A stretch of 64,000 bases of DNA, taken from positions 31,477,521-31,541,520 of the forward strand of contig OZ038435.1 in the NCBI GenBank assembly GCA_964036275.1, read 5' to 3'. A program made the translations under genes and the position numbers. This DNA is from Litoditis marina. Taxonomy: Eukaryota; Nematoda; Chromadorea; Rhabditida; Rhabditidae. The notes under the pieces are model-generated. The model did no database searches. It was not told where the DNA came from and saw only the letters and a list, made by a program, of their open reading frames with translations. Shown in pieces: positions 36,101 to 48,130 of this stretch; position 1 is the first letter of the stretch; the number at the start of each line of letters is the position of its first letter.

Positions 36101-39100
36101 AGGTTGTTTCATGTTTCACCTCTGGTGTTGTTTCACGTCAAAACGACGTATTTTATTCATCCACGTCATCAAATTCACTTATATTTTTAGTTTCAATATT
36201 TCCAAATCACGAAATCAGACGGAACGAAGGCTACATTACTATTTGTAGCTTTTTCACTCAATTACATCTCACCTCGTAATGCGTATTTAAGATCGTTCAG
36301 CTAGATAAAACACGAACCAAAACAACCAAAACAATCAAAATAGGAAGTAAATCGCTCTCGTCGAAATGTTTTGCAGTCAAAATGTAATTTATTTTCAGTA
36401 CAGATTTTCAGTACAGAGGTTCTAAGGGTAAACACCTCCGGTAAACTACACTGCGAAAAACACCTCCAGGCAACTCCAAATATGCCAATGTTAATAAATA
36501 TGACTGGAGTTTTTAGTTAAATTTTACATTTACATTTACATTTCTAGGTCTGCATACAGTGTACACATTTTTGAAATTGGTCCCAACACTCCCAACACAT
36601 GGGGAAATGGTGATCAAACTACAAACACATCACATTTATAACTGTATCCGCTGTAAAAGTGCATTGTGTGAAAGTGCAGGCGACAGTGAACCTACAGTGA
36701 CAATCAGCCTGTTTTGGTTTTCGCGAAGCGAAAAAATAATTATTATAACTGTCCATACTAGCAATAGAACTTTTCAAACAAGTTATTCGGAACAGGCCGT
36801 CGTGGGGCCAAAACTGCTACCGCTGGCTTATCAACATTTTACAGTAACTCGTATGATAGGCTGACCGAAGAAAAAGTATATTGGTCACATTCAGTGCCGA
36901 AACTTTATAACTTGTTCGGTGGTTCTAACTTTATGTAAGACATATTATACAACTATCACAAACATTTCGTGTGAAATCTATGATCTCATCGAGCAAAAGT
37001 AAGTATGGTTTACTGTAGGTGTCTACGGATGGGTGAATGTGAGTATAGAAAGTTGAAGAATATGGAAAAGACTGGCCTCATTTGGCATTCCAAGCATAGA
37101 ATAGAATAGCATAGCATAGATTTATTCATATAGTGACTTTCCACTTTGAATAGAAAAAATATATTCAAAGTAACCATTGAACTATCGTGAAAACTATTAC
37201 TGTTCGAACAACTGTTAAGAGAAACAAGTGCACACAGCAGTCATTGAGGAGTACCGTAATCATCCTTTCTAGTTTGTCGACGACTAGGTAAGAAAAGTTC
37301 GTCAGTAGAAGCTGAGACCGAGAACAACTTACAGCAAGATGGGAAGATAAAGTTTATAATAATTACAAACATAGTTTCATAGTTTTTTTCAAAACCGAGA
37401 CTCGTACAGTATGATTACGAAACTCACCGTCCGTTCTCATCTCGTGAATGTTATCGGAAAGGTTGAAGATTTTCGCGTTCGTTTCTGATTCCCCATTACA
37501 AATAGTATTCGAAAGAGATATTGGCATAGTTGCGGTTAACATTAGAAAACAGTGGTATGAAAGTTCGAATCTTACTGTAAGAGTCTCTATAGGAATGGTA
37601 CAAACTATACCTTCGGATAGAAACTCCTCGTGAGAATGTATGGTGATGACGTCACAATTGCCATTAGAACGAAGAGTAGGAGGAGAATAGCTAGGGAGCG
37701 CATCTCGAAAGGAATGGATACAATATTGCGATATCCGATACTTTGGCCAACTTAGGCAGGGGGCGTGGCCTAATTTGGAAAGGAACTGGTTAAACCACAC
37801 CTCGTATGAGTATAACTTTCCTAGTTCAAACAAGCCTGATGAGGTAAACCTATAAGTGTTCAGTTTTCAATCGAATCCAGTGAGATGTAGTATTTCTTGC
37901 ATACACAGCATAATCACCGAATCAGTACCTGAGCTCAGGTGACCAAAGTACAAATTCCGCGAAAAACACATGTATTTTTACTATTCTCATCATTCAAACG
38001 ACATTTGTTTCTATATAAACAAACAGGATCCAATTTTACTCTTTTCGCTGGACCACACTGTTCCACGAATGAAACAACAATATCAACCGTATTAATATTG
38101 TCGGTCAGAACCTCATGAAACACTAAGCAAAATGTGTCATACGGTTCATTGAGACAAGATTCTTTAGTACTCGACAAAAGTATGCAAACAACCAATATTT
38201 GAGTTGGTTAGTCATCACTTAGTTCTGTTTTGAACTTTTGCTTGGCGTTGGCGGCTACCAATAAATGAATCGCTGTAATTTGAAAATTTTAAAAATAATT
38301 TTTTTTCAGGTGCGGGTGTTCGAAGTGAAACCGCTGTGTTCGCATGTACGTATTCATCAAATAGACACGGGTCGACCTCTGAACAAACTCTCTTTCACAG
38401 GTAATAATAATAATAGTTTTATCGCGCATAGCCTTTTACAGCATCGTTAACATTAACTTAAGTTTAACGAAATTCAACGACTAGATTGACCAACTGGAGT
38501 GATGTAGAAGAGGACAGAAAATAGTTCTAATTCAGGGACAGTTCATTGTTCATAAACGCAACGTGCTATAATGATTCGTCGCGAGGTTGTAGTTAATCTG
38601 TCTATTTTCCAGTTGTGTTTTTTTGCGGGTAGAGACATGCTACAATGTGTTCTTACTAATAATTTAAAATATTTTATTTTCTCCAGATCTCAGTTTTTAT
38701 TTCAATTGCTAGCTATGCTAAGTGTGCAGATCAAACTACAACTTCTTTACCTTTTTTTTACAACTACTTTTTTCAACAGAACCCTTTTCAGGCAGTTTCT
38801 CTCTGGCCGAAGCCCATTCATGGTTCGTTTTGCTTGTCCCAGGAGTGCCCATCAAATGCCCTCCCATGGATACTGTGACACTGAACTTTCAAAGTTCGAT
38901 CAATGGAGGGACACAACTCCAGGCGTCATACTCGTCAGCTTTTTCCAAAACTTATGATAGTTTTTCAACATTTTCACACACGGATACACATATTCATCAT
39001 AGAACTCCTATCCAACAATTTTCCAATGTTTTGGTGATTTTGTGGATTTTCAAAATCCATCCGATTCCACAACTACTGTAGCATGTTCGTGTTCAATCAG

Positions 39101-41756
39101 AAAATTCATTGTTTGTTCAGATTTTTTCTATAAAAAAGGTTTGATAATGTTTCTTTTCCAGTCGTGGCAGCGCAGTATTCTCATCTGACAGCATGTCTAC
39201 TATCGCGATTATTCGGGATACCATCAGCACCGAAACAACGAAGCGACAGATTCGAGTCCAGATTCAATGTGGTACGGCTAAATATTTTTCGCGAACTTTT
39301 TTCGAGACAAAGTATAATCGTCGCCAACGGAAAGGCGGGAGGGTACTGCATATATCACTTGGTCCTGTGTAAGAACAGATATATACGATTCTTTAGCATC
39401 ACAGTTATTTACCAAGTTGGTACAGTGGTATGCGGCCGCGCCTCTCATTTTTGAGCGTGGTTCGAGTCTCACATGAGGCGGATACTTCGCAAATTTGGCA
39501 TGTACTATAGGGTCCTTTTCCTGATTCAGGTCTTTCATTGTCTGAGCTGAACGTAGCAACTGACATCTGAGTATCAGTCGTTGCTTGCCATACGTTCATT
39601 GCCTATACTAGATGTTAATAGAATAGTCACGTAAAGTTAGTATTCTAATGAGGAATCGTGCACTCTGTCATTGCGCGTAGTTCTGCTGTGTTTAACAAGT
39701 TTCACGTGAATTTGCAATCGACTAACAGTATAGTACGCTTCCGGAACGTGAAACACTCCACACACGGACAAACCGCTCAGAACCATAATCAATCTTTGTA
39801 TCGTTTACATTCCAGATTTGGTAGAGAACTCCATAGACCATTGTCTACGACTTCTTCATCCAAAAACAATGATGTTGATAGGCTTGGAAAGACGCAAAAT
39901 GCTCGCGGCAGCGCTGAAGGTAGGAATTGAAAGTTATTTTTTTCTAAAATACCATATTTTTGAAAGTATTACCTATTCGAATCTATTTTTCATGTTATCC
40001 TTTTTTGAATCAACATATTCGATCACTCATATACCATTAGAATTGTCTGTCTCAATGAATCGATTATTATAATAGTATTATTATAATATTATAGTTATCA
40101 TTATTATTACTGTTATTATTATGTAACAATTTTTTAGTAATGTATGTGCATACGCGTATTGCAAATTCTGTAAAAGTAGCAAAGCAATAGACGGCAGCTG
40201 CTATTTCTCCAGCTGCGGTGTCTCTATTGCCAGCGCGATTGCAAACAGATCCCATGTGGTCTAGTGGTTAGGATTCGTGGTTTTCACCCACGCGGCCCGG
40301 GTTCGATTCCCGGCATGGGAATTGGTTTTGCAAAAAGAGTTAAAACGTTCAGAAGTCACTAACCAACTAATACTAATGCAGATAGTTAGTTACATTTTCT
40401 TACAGTTCAAAAAGAGGATTTCATCTTACTAAACATTCTTTTATTCCTGACTTCTTTTAAACTTGAATTTTTCTCTCATTCCTGTCCTCTCCCTTTCTAT
40501 CTCTCATTCTGCCTCTCTCTCATTCTTTCTCTCTCTCTCTCTTTCGTTTCCCTTTTCTGTCTTTCATTCTCCCCCCCCCCCTCCCTCCTTTTCTGTGACT
40601 CTCGCTCTCATTCCCTCTCTTTCTTTCTTTCTCTCTCTCTCTCCATAATTTTTCCTGAATCCCGTCATGGTGGTGACCTCCGTAATTAGCATCCCTTCCC
40701 TATTGAATTTCTCTTGTCTGACGCATCTTTCATCTTGTACAAACAAAAATAGCTCGCCTACTTTGTATCTGCGCGCCCTATGTAATGGATCCCGAAATCA
40801 CGTTTGCCAATTCGAGCAGGAAAAGTGATTTTGAAATGTCTCGCTTCAATTAAGAGGGTTTACTTCAGTAACCGTCTGAATCAAAATGACATATATACGT
40901 AGTTCTTGTTTCACATGAAGTATCATTTTTACGTGAAACATATACTCAAAGCAAAAAAAAAACTAACAGCAAAGAAGTTCGCCTTCAATTTCAAGTCAAA
41001 CTCCTCTACCTTTTTTCAGGAACTCGAAGTTAACTCCGACGATGTATCTTTTCTCAGTGATGAGAACAAAAAGATTCTCAAGGACCACGACCAAATCTTT
41101 GCCGACGCGGAGAAAGATTCACTAGAGGTTCGTATCGTAGTCATTGGAGAAACTGAGATTTAAAAATTATTCATCGGAAACATTTCGATCAGTTTACGAA
41201 AAATCATGGATGTCTTTTTTTTACACAGTCTTTCATATATTCAAAACTTTCATAACGAACGTTACGGTGTTTTTCGAGATTTGTGCTGTGTTCACCAAAC
41301 TACAACTCAGATTTGGTCCCCTCCCCCCCCCATAGTGTCCTGTGACACCAAACTACAATTCCAATTTGATCTCCCTCTCCCTTCCCCTATAGTGTCATGC
41401 GTCATGACACCAAACTACAACTTCAATTTTCTCACCCCCTGTGTTCGTGGCGCCATTCCCAAACAACCTTTAAACGGTGAATCTGCGCTATCCCGCTGTG
41501 TTTGTAGTTTGATTCCGTGAATAAAGGCGCTTATCGAGATCAAACTACAACGAGATCACTGCCTAGATCTTGGTGTTTTCAGGACAGCAACATTCTGTCG
41601 ATCTACGAGGCCCTTCTAGTGGACCGGGCCCGTTTGAACGGGAAGAGCGCGCGCGGTCGCGTCGCGGCTCTCCTGCAACTGCTACACACGGACTACAGTC
41701 TCGACAACGTCAACGCCTTCTTTAGGGCAGAATCCGAAGAAGCCTCTTTGCGGTAG
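30119..41756 (+). CDS. BBS7: Bardet-Biedl syndrome 7 protein (BBSome subunit), 21 exons, 727 aa
   Basis: Subunit of the BBSome, the coat complex that carries membrane proteins into and out of cilia. Exons: 30119-30238, 30488-30550, 30784-30861, 31143-31240, 31526-31601, 31841-31954, 32163-32244, 32336-32449, 32641-32771, 33009-33093, 33579-33663, 33900-34005, 34357-34446, 34778-34852, 34967-35104, 38310-38400, 38792-38933, 39162-39271, 39816-39919, 41020-41127, 41583-41756. Recognisable stretches include YKTLPGAPIE, ISKKGKQFFSFDTN, NHYHDC, GKDDGVVEIY (N-terminal beta-propeller), a short coiled-coil region (SEIEELQSKVSEERARYD), LLASYRCQAKTNRLEL, FSLAEAHSWFV (appendage/platform) and a helical C-terminus. 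Length is close to the vertebrate protein (about 715 aa) and all phases join. One intron (35105-38309) is unusually long, at 3.2 kb. The C-terminal neighbour on the other strand is TPST, 1 kb away. Confidence 0.95.
34559..34735. mobile_element. CTCATGAG-rich terminal-inverted-repeat element
   Basis: Ends GACGGCGTAGCAATCCCTC and GGAGGGATTGCTACGCCGCC match perfectly over the core. Compared with the copy at 23868 it is in the opposite orientation (centre ATTGATTGCTATGCTACAAC). It lies in the BBS7 intron before the exon at 34778. Confidence 0.78.
35105..38309. other. 3.2-kb BBS7 intron
   Basis: By far the longest intron of BBS7. Apart from the minus-strand signal-peptide ORF at 37605-37703, it contains small simple repeats (TTACAT hexamers at about 36525-36545, AGAATAGCAT-like pentamers at about 37090-37125) and a GATCAAACTACAA word at 36612. 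The frame at 35557-35913 (+) has no recognisable protein. Confidence 0.5.
37605..37703 (-). CDS. possible small secreted peptide ORF inside a BBS7 intron
   Basis: On the minus strand an ATG at 37703 opens a frame with a good signal-peptide profile (MRSLAILLLLFVLMAIVTSS), followed by PYILTRSFYPKV and a stop. A potential donor (AAG|GTATAG) just before the stop allows a longer spliced form, for which I found no convincing second exon. A GC-box-like GGGGGCGTGGCC lies about 50 bp upstream and an AT-rich TATA-like word about 100 bp upstream. A longer frame (37363-37833) overlaps in another register. The sequence could be chance. Confidence 0.3.
   Translation of the reverse strand: MRSLAILLLLFVLMAIVTSSPYILTRSFYPKV
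39312..39480 (+). mobile_element. tRNA-derived SINE (plus-strand copy)
   Basis: The head (ATAATCGTCGCC...GGGTACTGCATATATCAC) matches the SINEs at 2203 and 3974 in reverse. It is followed by an A-box-like GGTACAGTGGTATGCG and the B box GGTTCGAGTCTC. A related head fragment without the tRNA part lies at about 483-545, just before an ABCG exon. It lies in a BBS7 intron. Confidence 0.6.
39612..39733. repeat. dispersed repeat with CACGTGAA...TTCACGTG ends (copy 4)
   Basis: An intact copy in a BBS7 intron, in the same orientation as copy 3: GAATAGTCACGTAAAGTTAG, GTTCTGCTGTGTTTAACAAG, TTGCAATCGACTAACAGTATAG. It serves as the empty-site reference for the insertion in copy 3. Confidence 0.65.
40250..40321 (+). 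tRNA. tRNA-Glu (anticodon TTC)
   Basis: A 72-nt cloverleaf: acceptor TCCCATG/CATGGGA, D arm TGGTCTAGTGGTTAGGA, anticodon stem GTGGT/ACCAC with loop TTTTCAC, and a TPsiC arm with B box GGTTCGATTCC. No intron. It lies in a BBS7 intron on the same strand, identical in its 71 stem-and-loop positions to the gene at 47790. Confidence 0.95.
40463..40645. repeat. pyrimidine tract (CT/CCTTT-rich)
   Basis: A nearly pure C/T stretch on the plus strand with (CT)n runs and a C10 run, inside a BBS7 intron. Such tracts can adopt non-B structures. Long frames through it are compositional artefacts. Confidence 0.85.
41290..41425. repeat. tandem-like about 60-bp repeats with CACCAAACTACAA in the last BBS7 intron
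   Basis: Units of the form [CCCC tract][ATAGTGTC][GACACCAAACTACAA][TTCAATTT] occur about three times (CCAAACTACAA at about 41292, 41349, 41409). An inverted GTAGTTTGAT near 41505 and GATCAAACTACAA at 41538 follow in the same intron. Confidence 0.6.
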
Positions 41757-42806
41757 AGAATGATCGATAATTGAACAAAGTGTTCTCTAACCTATGTTTA
41801 TGTTGTATTTTTAGCAAATCCACTGCAGAACCTTCTCTCCTCCCAAAGCCAACCGTGAATCAGTCACTAGAACTAGGCAATTCTCGGCCCTCTTTCAATC
41901 AGAAAGATTTTGTTCGCGGTTGTTGCATATCTCTCATGACTCTAAAATTCGTTTTAGAAATATTTGCAAAAAAGCATGATGAATCCTGGCTTCTACGAAA
42001 GTTGGAGTATCTTTCTAAAGCCAGCTGGCAGGAGTTCAACATGTCTGCAGCTGCGACCAGATTTAGAAATACCGGCTAAAAATCCGGTTTCACATGTTTC
42101 AACAGCCAAAATACAACATCTATAAATACGAACTGCTATTTCAAACTTCTCAGTTTTCTGTTTATTCACCGCAACAAACATTATATGTCAATACAAACTC
42201 TGAACCAAACGTAAGAAAACGGTACTAAATAAAAAATATCACAGGAAAAACATTAAATTAAGTAACAAACCATAGACATTTATGAGCGACCATTATGCCA
42301 CGTGACCTACTAACTTAAAAACAATCTATGTCGCTTACAACCGGGCTGCAAGCCGTAATACTTGATAATTGGTACATACCACTCAAATTCATAAAGATTT
42401 ATTACCCATTTGCACCTATCCAAATAATTATTGTAAGCATTTAGCCGGGGGGAAAATGAACGCATATAAATAGAAACATTCTACTACTCACGTGGGAACC
42501 AAAATACAGTAAAACCCGTAGGTAAGGCAATACACACATATTGATTGCATAATATTATACTTCAGCTACCCTGCTAAATGAACAGAAATAGCATGCGACT
42601 ATTGAACGAAGAAGGGCCCTTTTTTTTAAAATAAACCCTTCAGTATCTAAACAAACTTTCAACTCAAAAGTATGGAAATTGATATATTAGTACATCTTAC
42701 TTTCGGTAAAATGTACTCATATATAAATTGTGGTTACCATCTTTTATGTATCAATACATTTCTTTTAATCTTTGGTTCAATAAATATTCCTAAAATCGAC
42801 CCCTAA
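41757..42806. other. convergent 3' intergenic region between BBS7 and TPST
   Basis: 3' untranslated sequence of both genes. A possible BBS7 poly(A) signal (CTAAATAAA) lies near 42225. The ORF at 41771-42079 shows no family resemblance and is taken as chance. Confidence 0.5.
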
Positions 42807-45800
42807 TCAGAGGGGTTTATCCACCCTCCCCGGGTCGTTGACGACCTGGACAGCCTTCTGATACCATTCGGCTCCGTTCTTGTGCACGTCTTCTGTCTTT
42901 TTGGCTACAATGTCATCGGGAGTTCCTGCAACAAGTTTTCTTGTTTGTTACATACAATTTACAATTTTGGTTCACAATTTTATACAAAACTTACAATACA
43001 AATCGCATTTCCGTGTCTTTTTGGGTTGTTCAGGTGTCTAATAAAGTTTTACATTTCTATGAATCATTTGATTCGTTAAATATAAACACTAGGATAACAT
43101 GTTTCTAATACATACCGTAGTTGGGAGGATTGGCGGTCGGGTCATATCCTAGTGTACGCAGCATTGGTGCAATCTGAAAAAATTGTTGCAAACTCAATAA
43201 GACACTTTCGGAAATCAGGACCGTGTCATAATTGCACAAATGTGCAATTAAACTCATGAAAAGGTATTGAGGTATTGAGAATGATAGAGGTATGGGATGT
43301 GAGGTCTGTAGTCATGACCATTGAATTGTGGGCATACTGTACCACATACTAACTACTGTATGCTACTAAACAAAATTGTATTGGTTTTGCATGTACATTT
43401 TTATTGTCATCTTGGTATAGTGGTTGGCTAGTGCAGCTGTCACTGATACTTCAGGAGAGGCCAATTTTGAGCGTACTTTGATCGGTAAAACACATCACAA
43501 CTATCGAATTGGGCTCGAGAGTAACCGGGATCAAACTACAAACTAAGACCAAAAGTTCGTCTTGGTCTGCGTTTCCGAGAATCGGGTGGTCATCATCTCG
43601 ATTGGCAACTGTTACCTCGTCCATATCCCGAACAACGTCCTTTGGAATGTGTCCAACCCATTTCGATAACGCATCCAGATTCACTGGCTTCACCACCTGC
43701 AGGCACAATGTTCACTGTTTGCAAAGGGTAGCTCAGAATTTTACCAGTGATTCCAATCAGTTTGATTAAGAAATATTTGAACAGAAATGTACGAAACAAT
43801 TCTTAGAGGGAAGGATAGAATGAATTTTGACCGAGATTGATCAACTTTTCCTTGATTAGAGGTTACGTTTTTATTTCGATCACCCAAACTGCAAGTCACC
43901 GTATACGTACGTATGTCATTGTCATACCAATTATTAATTTATTGATTTTAACGTTGTAGATCAGCTATGATAATGATACTCACCTGATCAGAACTTCTCT
44001 CCACCTTTGACAGCGAAATGTCCTTTCCTATCAACTCCTCGTGATGGAGAACACTGGAATTCCAGGGTAGATCGAGGAAGGTCAGGAGACGACGCATTTC
44101 TGCCTCCGGGTGCAGAACCAACTGCTCGTAGTACATCTGGAAAGTGGAACAATGAAACCAAACACCGGTAAAGTCCGACTACTCGACAAAAATAAGTCCG
44201 TATTCAGATATAAACACGTGAAAATTAATGATTTTGCATAAAAATATACACATTTTCTTTTTTTCGACGGAAAAGTACGTTGTTCAAATTTAACCATTTG
44301 GCTGTCACTTCACATGATAAATCTCGCCGCTACCAGCTGGCAGGAGTATATATCCGTCGCGCCGTACGAGCTGGTAATAAAGTTCAGCAAATATCCAAGG
44401 GTTTATAATAAAATTACCAATGTTAGTTTTAGTATTATTATTATTATTATTAAAGAAATAGTAACCTTGAGGCATCTGGGTCCGGCGTCGTCGCACTGGT
44501 CGTTCATCGTGGAAATAGCCGTATTCCATTTGGTCATCGACTGGCGGAAATCTTTCAGATCGAAGCCGGTTATGGTTACCTGAAAAAAAAGAGAAACTGA
44601 TGGTAATAAATATAGCTATGTATCCAATAATTTCCACGTGAAGTTCAAGCGGTGCTGCGTATTTTCCACGTGAGTCGCTAACGTGATATCGCTACTAATC
44701 GTTTAACGTATACTCTCTCCCAACGAATAGGTTGGTGTGATTGCAAAATCACAGCAACTGTCCAACTGAACTTGGGAGCAATAGTTGAAGACTCAAAGAG
44801 TACTTATAGATCTACTACAGCGGTATTGAGAGATTCTGCTGATATTATTGATGAACGTGCAAAAATACTCATCAAGATTTCAAGAAGGTAAAATGAAAAT
44901 GAACACGCAATCTATTAATGAACCTTTACAATTCCGGATTCCGCTCTATGCGATCAACCACTGCACAATTTAAATAAATGTACGCCTATAAAACACGTTT
45001 CCTACCTTTCTGGAGATGATGCTGTGCACCGTCGCCCTTCCATCCCGTACCATGAAGATGAATTTGGCGTTGGGGAACAACTCTGACAGATAGACGGCGC
45101 TCTTCATCGTGAACGGATCCTTGTTGCACAGACGGGGTGCCGGCGCACCGTGACCCGCAATGATCTTAAAAAATGTCAGATACAAGACAAATAGAATAAC
45201 TTATATGTGGTTTAATTTATCATTTGAACGGTATCGGAAAATTCGACTCAAATTGCAAGTCACACCACTTTAACCTAACATCTGTAGCTTTTATTAGAAA
45301 AAGGTTTTATTTGAACGAATAGAGTATCGTGCTTAAGAATTTTAAACCTATGGTCATACGAGTTGCCTATAACGTAGGTCAACACGAGTTGCCCTTTATT
45401 TACAAGAAATACTAATCAGTCCCAACAAGGCCCGTTTCTCGACCCCCGCAAATGGCTCAAAAACCACTACTAGCTTTCTTATTGACAGTCACAACTGTAC
45501 CAGATAATGGAGTCTGACATTGCACTTTGGCATTTTATGTGTGATCTCTGGTTTGTCAGTCAGTATAAACGTGAATATCCCAACATTCCATTGATATCAG
45601 TGACACTACGCAACAATCGTTCTACTTTTTTTTACTACAAAAGAACCAGTTGGATCAAAAGGCAATACCTCTCGTATAGTTCGTAAAAAAAACTTTCCAT
45701 GTCCGCCCGATGATCTAATGTCGTCAAAGTAATGTTTGCAACCGTTCGCCGAAATAATTGAGTCCATATTTGCTTTATAAGATTCGTTCTAAGCAAAGAT

Positions 45801-47489
45801 GACGACAACTGTCTGTCCATGATGTTCGATTCTACTATGTTTTTAGTTTGACCCACTGTATTTTTCAGTTGAAATATAAGATTTATAATGTGTGTGAAGA
45901 ATGAAGATCGAACTACAATATTTATTTTGCATCCCCTTATAGGGAATGACGAACCTAAGTTGTAGTTTGATGTCCACGCACGACAGAGTTTTAAAATTAC
46001 AACTGAATAATGACGGGATGACTACTAGATGTACAGTATAAACCTATTCTCCCCACAGCCAATAAGGAGGTGCTTAGAAAAAGAAATGAAAACTATATAG
46101 AAAGAGAGTGAGATAATATGAAAGTGGTACGTTTCGCCTCTATCCCAATCATATCCGTAACCAAAACCATACCTGTATAATGAATGAGGCCACCGCACTG
46201 TTGATCACCTCACCGGTGACACCCGCCTGCTGCAGACGATTCCATTCCTGCAACAACAAGTGTGTTTAGACCAAACGAGAACAAACAGGACTGTTTTCTT
46301 TTTCGATTTTCACTCATCGACGAAAGTATGTGTAGGTTAAATAAACGCGGACACGCAGGCTATTTGATGCTGTCTTTTTTGTAGTTGGCGAATACGAAGA
46401 GATTCAGATTCAGAAAACTTTAATGATATTTGAGACGTTGTGCGTACCTTTTCGCTGCGTTTCCACTGTCCCCTTAGCCCGAGTATCCGGGGTATGACCC
46501 TCGTCTCCTCGCCACATCGCACGTCTGGATGCGCGTCCAACATGGCACGCATCAACGTTGTGCCCGACCGAGGAACACCACCTACGAAATCGAAATCAAA
46601 CAACAAATACACAGTATAGTGATGGTGCACTTTAGGACATTTCATCTGACAGGCGTCGGCAAAACGATCCTATTACGCCGTTTTCTATAATCTCAGGAAA
46701 TATAACAATCGGAAAATAAACAGGGCAAGAACATCAAGTTTACCTGTTTATATGCAAGTGGTTCACGTTTAACCAATTGCATCAAAACGGTACGACTTTG
46801 AACGTCATAACTGAATATTCAATAACCTAGTTGTCAGATTCGTCAGTGAAAAAAAGCAAGAAAATCTGATAAAATCCATACTTTTCCTCCCTTACCGATG
46901 AAAATGAAGGCCGACTTCTCATCCACGCGACCATGTGCAATCGGCCTCAAATCGGGGACATCTACACTATCTTCCATCAGTTCCCGGTAAACAGGGGCCA
47001 CTGGCATCTGCACCGCATTCCTGAAGAACCAGCAAAATCAAAAAGGTTTTGAAAAAAGAAAATTGTTATTTTTAAATGTATTATTCAATATTCGAATGTC
47101 ACTTTTCCAATAACCGCTTCCATCCAATAAAAACATTCCACAAAGATGTGCAATCGAATTCCGGCTGGGAAACGAAACCTGATCGTAATTGAAGTAGAAA
47201 AATGTTCAAATTATTATATATTAAAATTCTTTCAACTTTTACTTTGTACCTTTCCAATCAAGTTGACATAAGAATACAACTGTGACAGTCCAAAATGATT
47301 TTTTTCTGATGAATTTACACTGTAGTTGTAACGTACTTGATCCGCTGCACATTCTGTGTACGAAACACATAAACATTTAAACAAACAAAAAGTAAACAAC
47401 CCAACTAACCGAGAGGTTATCAAATAGCAGAGGAATAGAAAGGCTGTCAACAACAGCACAAAGTACAGCCTCTGGCGAGCCGGCCGCAT
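42807..47489 (-). CDS. TPST: protein-tyrosine sulfotransferase (TPST), 10 exons, 365 aa
   Basis: Golgi type II membrane enzyme that moves sulfate from PAPS to tyrosines of secreted and membrane proteins. Exons on the minus strand, 5' to 3': 47489-47410, 47020-46896, 46581-46448, 46247-46173, 45164-45006, 44579-44466, 44136-43984, 43696-43616, 43173-43116, 42925-42807. There is a short cytoplasmic tail, then a signal-anchor ([17 protein letters not shown], residues about 8-24). The catalytic domain begins with the PAPS-binding [19 protein letters not shown], then the catalytic glutamate in [10 protein letters not shown]. It continues with [25 protein letters not shown] (3'-phosphate site), [30 protein letters not shown] and [12 protein letters not shown]. 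Length matches the animal enzyme (about 370 aa). Assembly is in frame throughout. No second transmembrane segment is seen. Confidence 0.96.
44164..44290. repeat. GTCCGACTA-family repeat in a TPST intron
   Basis: CACCGGTAAAGTCCGACTACTC, then GATATAAACACGTGAAAATTAA and a TTTTTCGACGGAAAAG segment, match the element at 50180-50347 along most of its length. Fragments beginning GTCCGACTA also lie at about 52850 and 59012. Confidence 0.5.
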
Positions 47490-47789
47490 TTCCTATTCAG
47501 GCCAGGTTTCTTTCAGATATAAAATATAAAATGGACTGGTGCAATATCAGAACGGGAAGCACATTCCAGTTTTACACGTTTTCACGTAAGATACCTGAAA
47601 TAAGTGAACTCCAATAATCAAAAAATTGAGAGGGTGAGAAAAACTGAGATGCATCATACTAAACAAAACATAAAGAATATGCCTTTTCTATTATACTATA
47701 AACTTTTTAAACATGACAAAATGCATAGGTAGTGTATTACGCAAGAATATACCGCGATTAGACCCTATAAAACAAATTTGCAAAACTAA

Positions 47790-47861
47790 TTCCCATGCCG
47801 GGAATCGAACCCGGGCCGCGTGGGTGAAAACCACGAATCCTAACCACTAGACCACATGGGA
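47790..47861 (-). tRNA. tRNA-Glu (anticodon TTC), second copy
   Basis: Identical to the tRNA at 40250-40321. The 5' flank is also related (TCTCTGTTGCCAGCGCGGCTGCAAATAG against TCTCTATTGCCAGCGCGATT... at the first copy), as is the start of the 3' flank (ATTAGTTTTGCAAA against ATTGGTTTTGCAAA). It lies about 300 bp upstream of the TPST start, on the same strand. Confidence 0.95.
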
Positions 47862-48130
47862 TCTATTTGCAGCCGCGCTGGCAACAGAGATATGCGCGGA
47901 GAGATTATGTGGCGCCACATTACACAGGCTAGAACGAGATGTTTGGATTGCTAGAATAACTACAAAACAATAATTCAATTGGTTCTCTACCGCACCTCGC
48001 AGAAATAGAAATTATTGACATGACGGATAACTGCAGAACTCAAACTGATTACAGAAATGCAGTGTAATTTGTGAGCAGACTCAAATCCATTTGACATTTG
48101 GCTAAGAAAATAAATTAATTTTCTATCAGA

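Noticed and set aside
37363..37833. 156-codon ORF on the minus strand in the BBS7 intron
   Set aside because: The translation shows no family pattern, and the more gene-like signal (signal peptide) lies in a different frame of the same stretch.
39400..39480. A third tRNA gene at the GGTACAGTGGTATGCG...GGTTCGAGTCTC segment
   Set aside because: A- and B-box-like words are present, but no acceptor stem pairs around them, and the segment matches the SINE family seen at 2203 and 3974.
40463..40746. ORFs rich in Ser/Leu or Glu/Arg on the two strands
   Set aside because: They are artefacts of the pyrimidine tract.
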